Assembly: GCA_009728235.1 (NCBI GenBank)
Contig: WNZI01000010.1
Coordinates: forward strand, 1 to 64,000
Length of the DNA: 64,000 nucleotides
Direction: 5' to 3'
Source: Vibrio cholerae
GTDB lineage: Bacteria; Actinomycetota; Actinomycetes; Actinomycetales; Micrococcaceae
The position numbers were made by a program, and so were the translations under genes. Shown piece after piece: positions 34,919 through 44,924 of this stretch (position 1 is the first letter of the stretch; every line of letters starts with the position of its first letter). The notes beneath the pieces are model-generated. The model was not told where the DNA came from. It saw only the letters and a program-made list of their open reading frames with translations, and ran no database searches.

Positions 34919-36895
34919 TTGCACTACGGCGGCGACTATAACCCCGAACAGTGGCCCGAGGAGGTCTGGCCGGACGATGTGACCCGCATGCAGGAGGCCG
35001 GCGTCACGATGGTCAGCCTCGGGATCTTCTCCTGGGCCCGCATCCAGCGCTCGGAGCACGAGTTCGACTTCGACTGGCTCGACCGCATCATCGGCCTGCT
35101 GCACGACGGTGGGATCGCGGTCGACCTGGCGACCGCGACGGCATCACCGCCTCCCTGGGCCACGGTGGCCTACCCGGAGATGCTCGCAGCGGACGAGCAC
35201 GGGAACCCCTACTGGCACGGGAGCCGGCAGCACTACGCACCGTCCTCGCCCGCGTACCGGAAGCTGGCGTCGGAACTCGTTACCCGGATCGCCGATCGCT
35301 ATGCCGGTCATCCTGCCGTGGTCCTCTGGCACGTGAACAACGAGTACGGCTGCCACCTGAACACCGACTACTCCGATGCTGCACGGGACGCCTTCCGCGG
35401 GTGGCTGACAAACCGCTACGGCACCATCGACGCGCTCAACGAGGCCTGGGGCACCATGTTCTGGTCCCAGCGCTACGGCCGCTTCGACGAGGTCTTCCCG
35501 CCGAGGCAGGCGCCCTACAGCCTCAACCCCGGCCAGCTGCTCGACTACCGCCGCTTCACCTCGGACATGCTCCTCGAGTGCTACCGGATGGAGCGCGACA
35601 TCATCCGCGCCTCGGGTGCCACCCAGCCCATCACCACCAACTTCATGGGAGCGTTCAAACCCGCCGACTACGCCCGGTGGGCTCCGGAGCTCGACGTGAT
35701 CAGCGATGACCTCTACCCGGATCCCAATGACCCGGAGAGCTTCCGCGAAGGAGCCTTCCACGGGGACCTCATGCGCTCCCTCAAACCGGGGACGCCCTGG
35801 CTGCTCATGGAGCAGGCGTCCAGCGCGGTGAACTGGCGGCCCAGCAATGCGCCGAAGGCTCCCGGTCAGCTCGCCGCGCAGGGTATGCAGGCCGTCGCGC
35901 GCGGAGCGGACGGCGTCCTGTTCTTCCAGTGGCGCCAATCACGCGCGGGTTCCGAGAAGTTCCATTCGGGCATGCTGCCCCACGCCGGAACCGGGACGCG
36001 TACGTGGCGCGAGGTGGTGGCCCTGGGGGCCCAGCTGAAGGAACTTCCGGGCCTGATGCCCGACGACGGCACCGCCAGGGTCGCGATCCTCCTCGACTGG
36101 GAGAACTGGTGGGCCATCGAGAACCCGGATCACCCCACCTCCCTGGACTATCTCTCGCTGCTGCGCGGCTGGTACGACGCAGCTCATCGCCTCCACGTGC
36201 AGGTGGACCTCCTGCCGCCTACTGCCGAACTGACGCAGTACCGTGCCGTCATCGCGCCCCACCTCTACCTGCTCGGTGAAGGTGCGGCAGCCAACCTGAG
36301 GAGGTATGTCGAGCAGGGCGGGCACCTGCTGGTCACGGCCTTCTCCGACGTCGTCGACGAGCACGACCGGTTCCGGCCCGGAGGGTACGGGACCCAGCTG
36401 CGGGAGGTGCTGGGAGTCGTCATCGAGGACTTCGGCGCCCTGGTACCGCCGGGAGCCCCCGGACCGGGCCGGCAGCGCTCGCGGGTGGCGGGGGAGGGCA
36501 TCGCGTTTCCCGGATCCCTGCTCGCCGAGGAGGTGCACGCCGTCGGCGCCGACGTCCTGGCGGGCTTCGAGGGCGGGCGAGAAGCTGGACGCCCGGCTTT
36601 CACCGCGAACCGTACGGGGGCGGGGACCGCCTACTACCTCGCCACCGTGCCGGACGACGACGGCGCCCGGCAGATACTCGAGCACGTCTTCGCTGCAGCC
36701 GGGGCGGAACCCGTCCTGCCCGGTCTCCCACCGATGGTCGAGGCGATCCGGCGGGGCCGTCTCCTGACGGTGATCAATCACGGGTCCGAGACGGTCGACG
36801 TCAGCGTGACCGGTCAGGATGCCGTCACCGGCGCGGACGTCCGCGGTGCCACGCTGCAGCAGTTCGGGTGGGTCTCCGTGCTGACGGGGGATTGA
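34919..36895 (+). CDS. Beta-galactosidase, glycoside hydrolase family 42
   Basis: 658 residues; hydrolyses terminal beta-galactosides. The A domain starts GGDYNPEQWPEEVW. The acid/base Glu142 is in HVNNEYGCH, and the nucleophile Glu298 is in WLLMEQASSAVNW. The trimerisation B domain and the C-terminal beta domain follow. The start is a TTG at 34919 with GGAG five bases upstream; no ATG or GTG fits. As the last gene of the importer operon it probably acts on the imported oligosaccharide, inside the cell since no signal peptide is seen. Confidence 0.92.
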   Translation: MHYGGDYNPEQWPEEVWPDDVTRMQEAGVTMVSLGIFSWARIQRSEHEFDFDWLDRIIGLLHDGGIAVDLATATASPPPWATVAYPEMLAADEHGNPYWHGSRQHYAPSSPAYRKLASELVTRIADRYAGHPAVVLWHVNNEYGCHLNTDYSDAARDAFRGWLTNRYGTIDALNEAWGTMFWSQRYGRFDEVFPPRQAPYSLNPGQLLDYRRFTSDMLLECYRMERDIIRASGATQPITTNFMGAFKPADYARWAPELDVISDDLYPDPNDPESFREGAFHGDLMRSLKPGTPWLLMEQASSAVNWRPSNAPKAPGQLAAQGMQAVARGADGVLFFQWRQSRAGSEKFHSGMLPHAGTGTRTWREVVALGAQLKELPGLMPDDGTARVAILLDWENWWAIENPDHPTSLDYLSLLRGWYDAAHRLHVQVDLLPPTAELTQYRAVIAPHLYLLGEGAAANLRRYVEQGGHLLVTAFSDVVDEHDRFRPGGYGTQLREVLGVVIEDFGALVPPGAPGPGRQRSRVAGEGIAFPGSLLAEEVHAVGADVLAGFEGGREAGRPAFTANRTGAGTAYYLATVPDDDGARQILEHVFAAAGAEPVLPGLPPMVEAIRRGRLLTVINHGSETVDVSVTGQDAVTGADVRGATLQQFGWVSVLTGD

Positions 36896-36998
36896 GTGGC
36901 AGCACCCTCCGCTACACCTCGGTGCCGGCACGTGCAAGGCAGGGAAGTACCCGGGCCCGCGATTCCGGCCGGGTGCTGCCGGCTCTAGGCTCGGATGC

Positions 36999-37244
36999 AT
37001 GGACCAGCCGAGCGAAGAACATCACCTGAAGGACCTGGGCTCCACGGAGGGGGTCGATCCGACCGACGTCGGGCAGATCCAGGACGGACCTCTGACGGCT
37101 GCCGACGAGGTGGACCTCATCTCCAACCAGGCAGTTCCGGACGCCGAACCGTCCGTGGAGACCCTCGCGGGGAATCTGGGGCTCGAGGACTCGCCTGCCG
37201 ACAATCCGACCACGGACGACCGCTTCACCGGCGGCTCCCGCTGA
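36999..37244 (+). CDS. Small acidic hypothetical protein
   Basis: 81 residues, very acidic and Asp/Gly/Pro-rich with no hydrophobic core segments, probably disordered. TAGGCT ends seven bases before the ATG, which supports real expression. No family recognised. Confidence 0.6.
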   Translation: MDQPSEEHHLKDLGSTEGVDPTDVGQIQDGPLTAADEVDLISNQAVPDAEPSVETLAGNLGLEDSPADNPTTDDRFTGGSR

Positions 37245-37269
37245 GCGGACCCACCCCGGGTTCCGGCGG

Positions 37270-38430
37270 TCATCGGTCGGCCGGGCGATCCTCCTCACGG
37301 AGTTGCCGCACCATGTCGAGTACCACGGCGCGCAGGTCGCCGTCGTTCTCGGCCGCGATCGCCCGTTGGCGCTGGTAACCGGCGCCGCGCTGCAGGATCC
37401 CCTCGACGTCCGCGAGTTCGGCACTGCACCCGAGGGTCGTGGCGATCGGTTCGAGACGGTTCAGGACCTCGAGGAGATGCTCGGTGACGAGCTGCTCGTT
37501 GCCCTCGGCGTCGAGGATGATGATGGCCTCGAGCCCGTACCGGGCCGCCCTCCACTTGTTCTCCTGGATGTGCCACGGCTGCATGGTGGGGATGGTGCCG
37601 CCGGAATCGAGCGTCTCCGAGAATTCGTGGACGAGGCACTGCGTCAGGGCGGCGACGGCGCCGACGTCCCGCAGCGTGGACATGCCGTCGCACACCCGCA
37701 TCTCCACCGTCCCGAGGTTGCCCACCGGCCTGATGTCCCACCGGATCTCGCTGACGGAGTCGATCACTCCGGTGGTGAACATGTCCTGGACGTAGGACTC
37801 GTACCCGGCCCAGTCGTCGAAATGGAAGGGCAGGCCTGCCGTGGGCAGCTGCTGGAACATGAGCGCGCGCTGGGAGGCGTAGCCGGTGTCCTCCCCGCCC
37901 CAGTAGGGCGACGACGCGGAGAGGGCCTGGAAGTGCGGGACGTAGTTCGTGAGGCCGTCGACGACGGGCAGCGCCTTGTCCCTGCGATCGAGCCCGACGT
38001 GCACGTGCACGCCGTAGATGACCATCTGCTGGCCCCACCACTGCGTCCGGTCGATGAGCTTCGCGTAGCGCTCCTTGTCGGTGACCTGCTGGGCACGCGG
38101 GGCACTGAAGGGATGCGAGCCGGCGCAGAACAGCTCGACAGCCATGGGATCGGTGACTTCACGGACGGCGGTGAGGGAGCGGCTGAGGTCCTCCTTGGCT
38201 TCGCCCACGGTGGTGCAGACCCCCGTCACCAGTTCGACCGTGTTGAGCAGCAGCTCCTGCTTGATGTGAGGGTGCTCGTCGTCGTCCTGCAGTTCGGGGT
38301 GGTTCGCACTGACCCCGCGGAGCACCTCGTTGGCCACCGACACCAGTTCGCCGTTGTAGCGGTCCACGAGGGCGAGCTCCCACTCGACGCCGAGCGTGGA
38401 CTGGGCTGACTGGGCGAAGTCGATCTTCAA
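37270..38430 (-). CDS. Glutamate-cysteine ligase family 2 (YbdK-like)
   Basis: 386 residues of the carboxylate-amine ligase fold. STLGVEWELALVDRYNGELVSVAN, the His-rich HVHVGLDRRDKALPVVDGL, EIRWDIRPVGNLGTVEMRVCDGMS and ENKWRAARYGLEA fit YbdK. In the family these are weak gamma-glutamyl ligases or mycothiol- or ergothioneine-related. The start is a TTG at 38430 with AGGAG seven bases upstream; no better start is in frame. Function not resolved beyond family. Confidence 0.85.
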   Translation of the reverse strand: MKIDFAQSAQSTLGVEWELALVDRYNGELVSVANEVLRGVSANHPELQDDDEHPHIKQELLLNTVELVTGVCTTVGEAKEDLSRSLTAVREVTDPMAVELFCAGSHPFSAPRAQQVTDKERYAKLIDRTQWWGQQMVIYGVHVHVGLDRRDKALPVVDGLTNYVPHFQALSASSPYWGGEDTGYASQRALMFQQLPTAGLPFHFDDWAGYESYVQDMFTTGVIDSVSEIRWDIRPVGNLGTVEMRVCDGMSTLRDVGAVAALTQCLVHEFSETLDSGGTIPTMQPWHIQENKWRAARYGLEAIIILDAEGNEQLVTEHLLEVLNRLEPIATTLGCSAELADVEGILQRGAGYQRQRAIAAENDGDLRAVVLDMVRQLREEDRPADR

Positions 38431-38576
38431 GGGCTTGCTCCTGGAACGGTGCGGGATGGTGGTGCCTCGGCAACGCGCCGTCGCGGAAGAGACTCGTCCC
38501 AATATTAGTGCCTTGCGTGCCACCGGGGGGGTGGGGCGGTTGCTCCCGCGAACCGGACTGCTGGAATGATGGGCGG

Positions 38577-39395
38577 GTGCCGATCCTGAACAAAGACATG
38601 ACCCTGTGCATCTCCCTGGCCGCGCGCCCCAGCAACATCGGAACGCGCTTCCACAACTACCTGTACGAGGAGTTGGGCCTGAACTACATCTACAAGGCCT
38701 TCACCACCACCGACCTGCCCTCCGCCATCGCCGGAGTCCGCGGCCTCGGCATCAGGGGCTGCGCGGTGTCGATGCCGTTCAAGGAGGACGTGATCGCACT
38801 CGTGGACCGGCTGGATCCCTCGGCGAAGGCGATCGATTCCGTCAACACCATCGTGAACGACGACGGCGTGCTCACGGCCTACAACACCGACTACCTCGCT
38901 GTGGAACGGCTGCTCCGCGAGCACTCCGTTCCCACGGCCCACTCGGTCCTGGTGCAGGGCTCCGGCGGAATGGCGAAGGCCGTCGTCGCCGCACTGCGGG
39001 ATTCCGGCTTCACCAGGGTGACCGTCATCGCGCGCAACGAGCGGACCGGCCGTGCGCTCGCGGACCTGTACGGGTTCGGATGGCAGGCCGAGGTGGGGGA
39101 GACGGCGGCGGACCTCCTCCTGAACGTGACGCCGCTCGGCATGGCGGGTCCCGACGCGCACGTGCTGGCGTTCCCGCAGCCCGCCCTCGACGCCGCCCAG
39201 GTGGTGTTCGACGTCGTCGCCTCCCCGTCGGAGACACCCCTGATCCTGGCGGCGCGCGCTGCCGGCACGCCGGTCATCACCGGCGCGGAGGTGGTGGCGC
39301 TGCAGGCCGAGGAGCAGTTCGTCCTCTACACCGGCATCCGCCCGACGCCGGACCAGGTGCACGCCGCCGGCCAGTTCTCGCGCCGGCAGGCGTAG
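38577..39395 (+). CDS. Shikimate 5-dehydrogenase-like protein
   Basis: 272 residues of the AroE fold: catalytic-domain motif FTTTDLPSAIAGVRGLGIRGCAVSMPFK (substrate Lys) and the NADP-binding block VQGSGGMAKAVVAALRDSG. The substrate site SLAARPSNIG differs from classical AroE, as in quinate- or shikimate-related paralogues, so it may not serve chorismate synthesis. GTG start with AATGAT ending six bases before it (leaderless). Confidence 0.8.
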   Translation: MPILNKDMTLCISLAARPSNIGTRFHNYLYEELGLNYIYKAFTTTDLPSAIAGVRGLGIRGCAVSMPFKEDVIALVDRLDPSAKAIDSVNTIVNDDGVLTAYNTDYLAVERLLREHSVPTAHSVLVQGSGGMAKAVVAALRDSGFTRVTVIARNERTGRALADLYGFGWQAEVGETAADLLLNVTPLGMAGPDAHVLAFPQPALDAAQVVFDVVASPSETPLILAARAAGTPVITGAEVVALQAEEQFVLYTGIRPTPDQVHAAGQFSRRQA

Positions 39396-39411
39396 CCGAG
39401 GCCTCCGGTGC

Positions 39412-41307
39412 CTAGAGCCTGAACCACCGCACCCCGTGGGGCTCGAGGGTGACGCCGGAGCGGAGCGTGGTGCGCTCGCCGCGGATGAGTTCCAGTGCCG
39501 TCGTGGGCAGGCCCGACAGCGTCGCGGCGCTGACGTCCTGCGGGGTGTCGGCGACGTTGGCCAGTACGACGACGGTGGAGTCCTCGCCGTCGAGCAGTCC
39601 GGGGCGCTGATAGCCCAGGACGTGCGGATTGTCGGTGTGGAAGGGGATCAACCGTCCGCCGGAGAACTCCGGGGTCTGTTTCCGCACATCGATGAGACGG
39701 CGGAGGCCGGCGAAGATCGTCCCGGCAGCCGTCGTCGGATCCGGACGGGACGCATAGCGGTCAGCCGGGTAGGCGGGGCGGCCCACCCAGCGGCTGTCGC
39801 CTGCCTTCGCAGGATCCCCGGTGTAGGTGTAGTCGTTGACCTGGCCCACTTCGTCGCCGAGGTACAGCAGCGGTATGCCGCCGGTACTGAGGATGATGGA
39901 GTGGGCGAGGAGGATCCGGGCGACGGCCCCCTCGTCGCCTGCTTCCAGTCCGGCCAGTGAGGCGGTGGTGCCGGAGATGCGGCAGTCACCCGTGCGGGGG
40001 TTGTCCTGGAAGGGGACGCCGCGGGCGAAGCTGTCGGGGAAGCGGTTGACGTAGAAGGCGTTGAGGAAGCGGCGGTGGTCGTGTCCGTTGATGCCGAGTT
40101 CGGCTGCGTCCTCGTCGGAGAAGGTCCATCCGATGTCGTCGTGGCTGCGGACGTAGGTGACCCATGCGGTGCCGGCCGGGATGTCATGCCGGCGTTCGAG
40201 GGCCTGGGCGAGGAGGGAGACGTCCCGGGTGGCCAGCGAGTTCCAGATCAGCGCCATCTGCAGCGGGTTGTAGCTGAGCTGGCATTCGCCCGGATCGATG
40301 TACTGGACCACCTCGTCGGGATGCACGATCGCCTCGGACTTGAACAGGAGGGACGGTGCTGCGAGTCGGCAGACGGCGTTGAAGGCCTGGAGGAGGAGGT
40401 GCGCTTCGGGCAGGCTCTCGCAGGTTGTGCCGAGCTGCTTCCAGATGAAGGCGACGGCGTCCATCCGGATGATGTCCACGCCCTGGTTCGCGAGGTACAG
40501 CATCTCTCCGGCCATGGCGCGGAAGACCTTCGGGTTGCGGTAGTCGAGGTCCCACTGGAAGGAATGGAAGGTGGCCCAGATCCAGCGTCCGTCCTCGAGC
40601 TGCACGAAGGAGCCCGGGTGGTCGTCGGGGAAGATCTCGCGGACGGTCTGCTCGTAGGCGTCGGGCAGTTGGCGGTCCGGGTAGATGCAGTAGAAGTCGG
40701 CGTAGTCGGGATCGCCGGCGATGGCTCTGCGCGCCCACTCGTGTTCGTTCGAGGTGTGGTTGAAGATGAAGTCCACCACCAGGGCTATGCCGTTCTCCCG
40801 GAGCTCCCGCGCGAGGACCGCGAGGTCGTCCATGGTGCCGAGCCGGGGGTCGACGTCCCGGTAGCTGGACACCGCATAGCCGCCGTCGGAATTGTCCTCG
40901 GGTGCCAGGAAGAGGGGCATCAGGTGGAGGTAGGTGAGACCGAGCTCGCGGAAGTACGGGATGCGCTCCCTGAGGCCGGCAAGGTCTCCGGCGTACAGGT
41001 CCACGTAGCAGACCCCGCCGAGCATCCTGTTGGACTGGAACCAGTCGGGAGCCATGGCCCGGGAGGCATCGATGGCCTTGAGATCCGCGGGGCGTTCCTG
41101 CCAGGACGCCGCCGCGTCGAGTACCAGCTGCACCAGCTCTGTGTCCGCGTCCGGCCCGTAGAGCCGGTGGACGAGGGATTGCAGGCGGGGGAACTCGTCG
41201 TCGAAGCGAACCTCGAACGACCTCCAGTCGGCGTCCGACGTCGTCCCGAGCCGGGCGGTCAGCAGTTGCGCGCGGATGCGGGCTTCGGACAGCGGCGCGG
41301 AATCCAT
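39412..41307 (-). CDS. Amylosucrase (GH13_4)
   Basis: 631 residues; transfers glucose from sucrose to make alpha-1,4-glucan. [17 protein letters not shown] and [15 protein letters not shown] are GH13 conserved regions. The nucleophile Asp283 is in IRMDAVAF, the acid/base Glu325 in KSEAIVHP and the transition-state Asp390 in VRSHDDIGW. Spacing equals that of the Neisseria polysaccharea enzyme (286, 328, 393). No signal peptide is evident. TAAGCT six bases before the ATG indicates a leaderless mRNA. Confidence 0.93.
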   Translation of the reverse strand: MDSAPLSEARIRAQLLTARLGTTSDADWRSFEVRFDDEFPRLQSLVHRLYGPDADTELVQLVLDAAASWQERPADLKAIDASRAMAPDWFQSNRMLGGVCYVDLYAGDLAGLRERIPYFRELGLTYLHLMPLFLAPEDNSDGGYAVSSYRDVDPRLGTMDDLAVLARELRENGIALVVDFIFNHTSNEHEWARRAIAGDPDYADFYCIYPDRQLPDAYEQTVREIFPDDHPGSFVQLEDGRWIWATFHSFQWDLDYRNPKVFRAMAGEMLYLANQGVDIIRMDAVAFIWKQLGTTCESLPEAHLLLQAFNAVCRLAAPSLLFKSEAIVHPDEVVQYIDPGECQLSYNPLQMALIWNSLATRDVSLLAQALERRHDIPAGTAWVTYVRSHDDIGWTFSDEDAAELGINGHDHRRFLNAFYVNRFPDSFARGVPFQDNPRTGDCRISGTTASLAGLEAGDEGAVARILLAHSIILSTGGIPLLYLGDEVGQVNDYTYTGDPAKAGDSRWVGRPAYPADRYASRPDPTTAAGTIFAGLRRLIDVRKQTPEFSGGRLIPFHTDNPHVLGYQRPGLLDGEDSTVVVLANVADTPQDVSAATLSGLPTTALELIRGERTTLRSGVTLEPHGVRWFRL

Positions 41308-41522
41308 CCATCCAGCTTATTCCAGCGGCGTGTGCCGACGTTCTGGCACCGGCCAGCGAATGCCATGAAAGGTGCCTTCACGAGGGCCGGCTTCCGGCCC
41401 GCGATCCTCCCGTCGTGGCGGTGATCGAGCACGCGATTCTGCCCGGGTGCCTCGGGCTCATCATGGGGACTCCGCGTCCGGCTGGTGGGCCGTCGAGAGC
41501 GACGTGTCCCCCGCCCGGTGTC

Positions 41523-41890
41523 TCAGGCCCGGTCGTGGAGGGTGATCTGGTAGCCGTCGGGGTCGGAAAGGGTGAAGGTGCGGCCGAAAGGGCCGTCGAT
41601 CGGGGCCGAGACGATCGTGTGACCGTCGTCGACGAGAGCGTCATGGATCGCCTGCACACCGGTGGCGTGCAGCCAGATCGCGGCACCGATGCCGGGCTGG
41701 GGCACCGACGACAGGTCGGTTCCGGGGACGATCTCCCTCAGGGCGAAGGCGATCGGGGTCGTCGTGAACACGACGGCGTGCGGCGGCCCGTCTCCGCGCG
41801 GACCAGGCCCAGGTACTGCTCGTAGAACGCCTGGGACGCCTCGAGATCGCGGGCTTGGAGGGAGATGAAGTCGGGGCCGGACACGGGCAT
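41523..41890 (-). pseudogene. Glyoxalase/bleomycin-resistance-family (VOC) protein, frameshifted as sequenced
   Basis: ATG 41890 (AAGGAAG upstream) begins MPVSGPDFISLQARDLEASQAFYEQYLGLV, a VOC fold start. The frame breaks near 41781-41790, and the next frame continues PIAFALREIVPGTDL and FTLSDPDGYQITLHDRA to the stop. One added base gives 122 residues, the usual size. VOC proteins bind or act on small electrophiles or drugs. Divergent from a MarR gene with paired operators between, so it is a likely target of that regulator. Confidence 0.8.
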
Positions 41891-41910
41891 GGGGTGCTTC
41901 CTTCGTTTTG

Positions 41911-41955
41911 TGTCAGATGCCTGACATAAAGCAACCTATGTCAGAATGTTGACAT
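41911..41955. promoter_or_regulatory. Two MarR-type operator dyads
   Basis: TGTCAG-ATGC-CTGACA (41911-41926) and ATGTCA-GAATGT-TGACAT (41938-41955) both carry TGTCA/TGACA half-sites, between the divergent glyoxalase and MarR starts. The second covers the MarR -10 box (CAGAAT) and ATG, so autorepression is likely. Confidence 0.65.
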
Positions 41956-42400
41956 GAGTCAAGACGGGATCCAGCTGGAGACGTCACTGGGGTACGTGTT
42001 GAAGGAGGCCTCCAGCGCGCTCCGCGCGGCGATGGAGGCAGTACTGCGGCCGCTCGACATGACCGTGACCCACTACTCCTGCCTCGAGTTACTCGCTCAG
42101 CGCCCCGGTCTGTCCAACTCCGAGCTCGCACGGGGTGCATTCGTGACGCGCCAGTCGATGAACGTGCTGCTGCAAGCCCTGGAACGGGACGGATACGTGA
42201 CCCGACCGGTGGAAGCCCGTGTCGGCAAGGTCCTGCCTGCGCGGCTCACGCCCAGCGGGCGGAGGAGCCTCGAGAAGGCGACGGTCGCGGTGCGAAGCGT
42301 GGAGGCGCGGATGCTGGCCGGGATGACGCCCGAGGAGCAGATCGGTGCGTCCAGGATCCTGCGGAGCATGGTCGACTCCCTGCACGACGACGAGGTGTGA
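41954..42400 (+). CDS. MarR-family transcriptional regulator
   Basis: 148 residues with the winged helix: YSCLELLAQRPGLSNSELARGAFVTRQSMNVLLQALERDGYVTRPVE, then wing VLPARLTPSGRRSLEKA. A small-molecule- or oxidation-responsive repressor by family. CAGAAT is six bases before the ATG (leaderless). It probably controls itself and the divergent glyoxalase. Confidence 0.9.
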   Translation: MSQDGIQLETSLGYVLKEASSALRAAMEAVLRPLDMTVTHYSCLELLAQRPGLSNSELARGAFVTRQSMNVLLQALERDGYVTRPVEARVGKVLPARLTPSGRRSLEKATVAVRSVEARMLAGMTPEEQIGASRILRSMVDSLHDDEV

Positions 42401-42601
42401 TCGTAGCGACGGACGACCCTTCACCCGAGTCCCCGGAGGTTCGCCGTGGCGCAGCCGAGTGGAAAGATCCTGAACGTCGCCGGCGAACGTAGCAGGGTAA
42501 CGATAGATGCGCTGCGTCACAGGCGGATTTCTGCCGCGGACCTCTTGCCAACCGGGGTGGTGAGGATCACAGTGAGGTGGAAAACCACGGGGAGGCCGTC
42601 G

Positions 42602-44056
42602 ATGAGTACTTCTGCCGAGCAAGCGTCCGATGCATCGACGGCCGGTGGCGAGCCGGAGCTGAAACGGGTCCTCGGGCCCAAACTGCTCCTGCTGTTCATC
42701 GTCGGGGACATCCTCGGGGCCGGCGTCTACGCCGTGACGGGGACCATGGCCGGAACGGTCGGTGGCCTCGTGTGGCTGCCGTTCCTCCTGGCGTTCGTCG
42801 TGGCGACGATGACGGCCTTCTCCTACCTCGAGCTGGTGACCCAGTACCCTCAGGCCGCAGGAGCCGCCCTCTACGCACACAAGGCCTTCGGCATCCACTT
42901 CGTCACCTTCCTGGTGGCGTTCGCCGTCGTCTGCTCCGGCATCACCAGCGCGGCGACCTCCGCGAACGTGCTCGCCCAGAACTTCTTCGGCGGGCTGGAG
43001 ATCAACGGCTGGCTGGACATGCCGGGACAGGGCGTCATCACCGCGGTGGCCCTGGGGTTCATGCTGCTGCTCGCTGCGATCAACCTCCGCGGGGTCGGGG
43101 AGAGCGTGAAGTTCAACGTGGTCCTGACCCTCGTCGAGGTAGCAGCGCTGTGCATCGTCATCGGGGTCGGCTTCTTCGTGATGGCGCAGGGCGAAGGCAA
43201 CGTGGGGCAGGTCTTCGTCTTCACCGACTACCAGGACAAGGGACTGTTCCTCGCGGTCACCGCAGCCACCTCGATCGCCTTCTTCGCGATGGTGGGCTTC
43301 GAGGACTCGGTGAACATGGTGGAGGAGACCCAGAATCCCGAGCGCATCTTCCCCCGCACCATGCTCACCGGTCTCGGCATCGCGGTCGTCTGCTACATGC
43401 TGGTCGCCATCTCCGTGGTCACGGTGCTGAGCCCCACCGAGCTGGAAGGCATCCGGGAGGCGGAGGGTGCCGCGCTGCTGGAGGTGGTGCACAAGGGATC
43501 GCCCGATTTCCCCATCGACCGGATCTTCCCGTTCCTCGCGGTCTTCGCCGTCGCGAACACCGCACTGATCAACATGCTGATGGCGAGCCGGCTGATCTAC
43601 GGCATGGCGCGCCAGGACGTGCTGCCCCGACAGCTCGGCAAGGTCCTGCCGGTCCGCTGCACGCCCTGGGCGGGGATCCTCTTCTCCACCGTCCTGGCAC
43701 TCGGCCTGATCCTCTACGTCACGAGTGACCCGGACAGCAACATCGTCGCCAACCTCTCGGGAACCACGGCGTTCCTGCTCCTGTGTGTCTTCACCGTGGT
43801 CAACGTCGCCTGCGTGGTCCTGCGGAGGAAGCGCGACGTCAACCGCAAGGTCTTCTTCACCTCGCCCGGCCCGCTGCCCATCGTGGCTGCCCTCCTGTGT
43901 GCCTTCCTCGCAGGTCCCTGGGTGGGACGCGATGTCGTCCAGTACCAGATCGCGGGAGGACTCATGGCGATCGGCGTGGTCCTGTGGCTCCTCACCTGGC
44001 TGATCAACCGGAGGACGAACACGCCCGCGGGGGACCCGGCAGCCTTCGACGGCTGA
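42602..44056 (+). CDS. Amino-acid/polyamine permease (APC family)
   Basis: 484 residues with 12 predicted membrane helices. GDILGAGVYAVTGTMAGTVGG near residue 35 is the APC unwound-helix motif, and AMVGFEDSVNMVEETQNPERIFP is the helix-6/7 region conserved in cationic amino-acid transporters. GGGGAGG precedes the ATG. The 200-bp leader from the MarR gene holds no coding frame. The substrate is unassigned. Confidence 0.88.
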   Translation: MSTSAEQASDASTAGGEPELKRVLGPKLLLLFIVGDILGAGVYAVTGTMAGTVGGLVWLPFLLAFVVATMTAFSYLELVTQYPQAAGAALYAHKAFGIHFVTFLVAFAVVCSGITSAATSANVLAQNFFGGLEINGWLDMPGQGVITAVALGFMLLLAAINLRGVGESVKFNVVLTLVEVAALCIVIGVGFFVMAQGEGNVGQVFVFTDYQDKGLFLAVTAATSIAFFAMVGFEDSVNMVEETQNPERIFPRTMLTGLGIAVVCYMLVAISVVTVLSPTELEGIREAEGAALLEVVHKGSPDFPIDRIFPFLAVFAVANTALINMLMASRLIYGMARQDVLPRQLGKVLPVRCTPWAGILFSTVLALGLILYVTSDPDSNIVANLSGTTAFLLLCVFTVVNVACVVLRRKRDVNRKVFFTSPGPLPIVAALLCAFLAGPWVGRDVVQYQIAGGLMAIGVVLWLLTWLINRRTNTPAGDPAAFDG

Positions 44057-44087
44057 CCCTGGCGATGACCGGAGCTAGCATCTGACC

Positions 44088-44924
44088 ATGGAGATCCTCC
44101 GCTACGCGGCGTTCACGGACCGGCCCGATGGCGGCAATCCGGCCGGGGTCGTCCTCGACGCCGACGGACTGACGCCGGACCGGATGCAGGCCGTAGCGGC
44201 CGAACTCGGCTACGCGGAAAGTGCGTTCATCTCGGATCGGTCCTCGGGGAGGGCCACCATCCGTTATTTCGCTCCCGAGGCGGAGATTTCCTTCTGCGGA
44301 CATGCGACCATCGCCACGGCCGTGGCGCTCGCCGAACGCCACGGGCCGGGCGCCCTGGTCCTCTCGACGCCGGTCGGTCCGCTCGAGGTGCGGACGGAGT
44401 ACGACGGCGGGCGCCTGCTCGCATCGCTGGTCACCGTGGAGCCCTGGGTGGAAGCAATCGACGCCGGGGCGCGGGCCCAACTCCTGCAGCACCTCCGCCT
44501 GCCCGAGAGCGCACTCGCGGAAGACCTGCCCGTTCTGCTCGCCTTCGCGGGCAACGTGCACCCCGTGGTGCCCGTCCGCGACGCCGCGGTCCTACGGGGC
44601 CTGGACTACGACTACGAAGGGCTCAAGGCGCTCATGTCCGAGCAGGGGTGGGGCGCGACGATCGCCGTCGTCCACCGCCTCGGTCCCGTCGTCTTCGAGG
44701 CCCGGAACCCGTTCCCGCCCGGCGGTGTCCGTGAGGACCCGGCGACGGGATCAGCGGCAGCATCGCTCGGCGCCTACCTGCGTGATCGCGGCGAGATCCC
44801 GATACCCGCCACCCTCACCGTTCATCAGGGGTCGGACGTGGGAAGGCCCTCCGTCATCACCGTCCGCATACCGTCGACCGGCGGAGTCACCGTCTCGGGC
44901 ACTGCAGTCCGGATGAGCGCGTAG
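44088..44924 (+). CDS. PhzF-family isomerase
   Basis: 278 residues of the DapF-like fold used in phenazine and other pathways. AAFTDRPDGGNPAGVVLD, AESAFIS (catalytic Glu), RYFAPEAEISFCGHATIA and EDPATGSAAASLG are family motifs. TAGCAT six bases before the ATG points to a leaderless mRNA. Its last 100 bases overlap the end of the convergent GNAT gene. A phenazine role is not indicated: no other phz gene is present. Confidence 0.9.
   Translation: MEILRYAAFTDRPDGGNPAGVVLDADGLTPDRMQAVAAELGYAESAFISDRSSGRATIRYFAPEAEISFCGHATIATAVALAERHGPGALVLSTPVGPLEVRTEYDGGRLLASLVTVEPWVEAIDAGARAQLLQHLRLPESALAEDLPVLLAFAGNVHPVVPVRDAAVLRGLDYDYEGLKALMSEQGWGATIAVVHRLGPVVFEARNPFPPGGVREDPATGSAAASLGAYLRDRGEIPIPATLTVHQGSDVGRPSVITVRIPSTGGVTVSGTAVRMSA

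Noticed and set aside
44088-44924. PhzF as evidence of phenazine synthesis
   Set aside because: No other phz gene is in the window, and PhzF homologues are widespread outside phenazine pathways.
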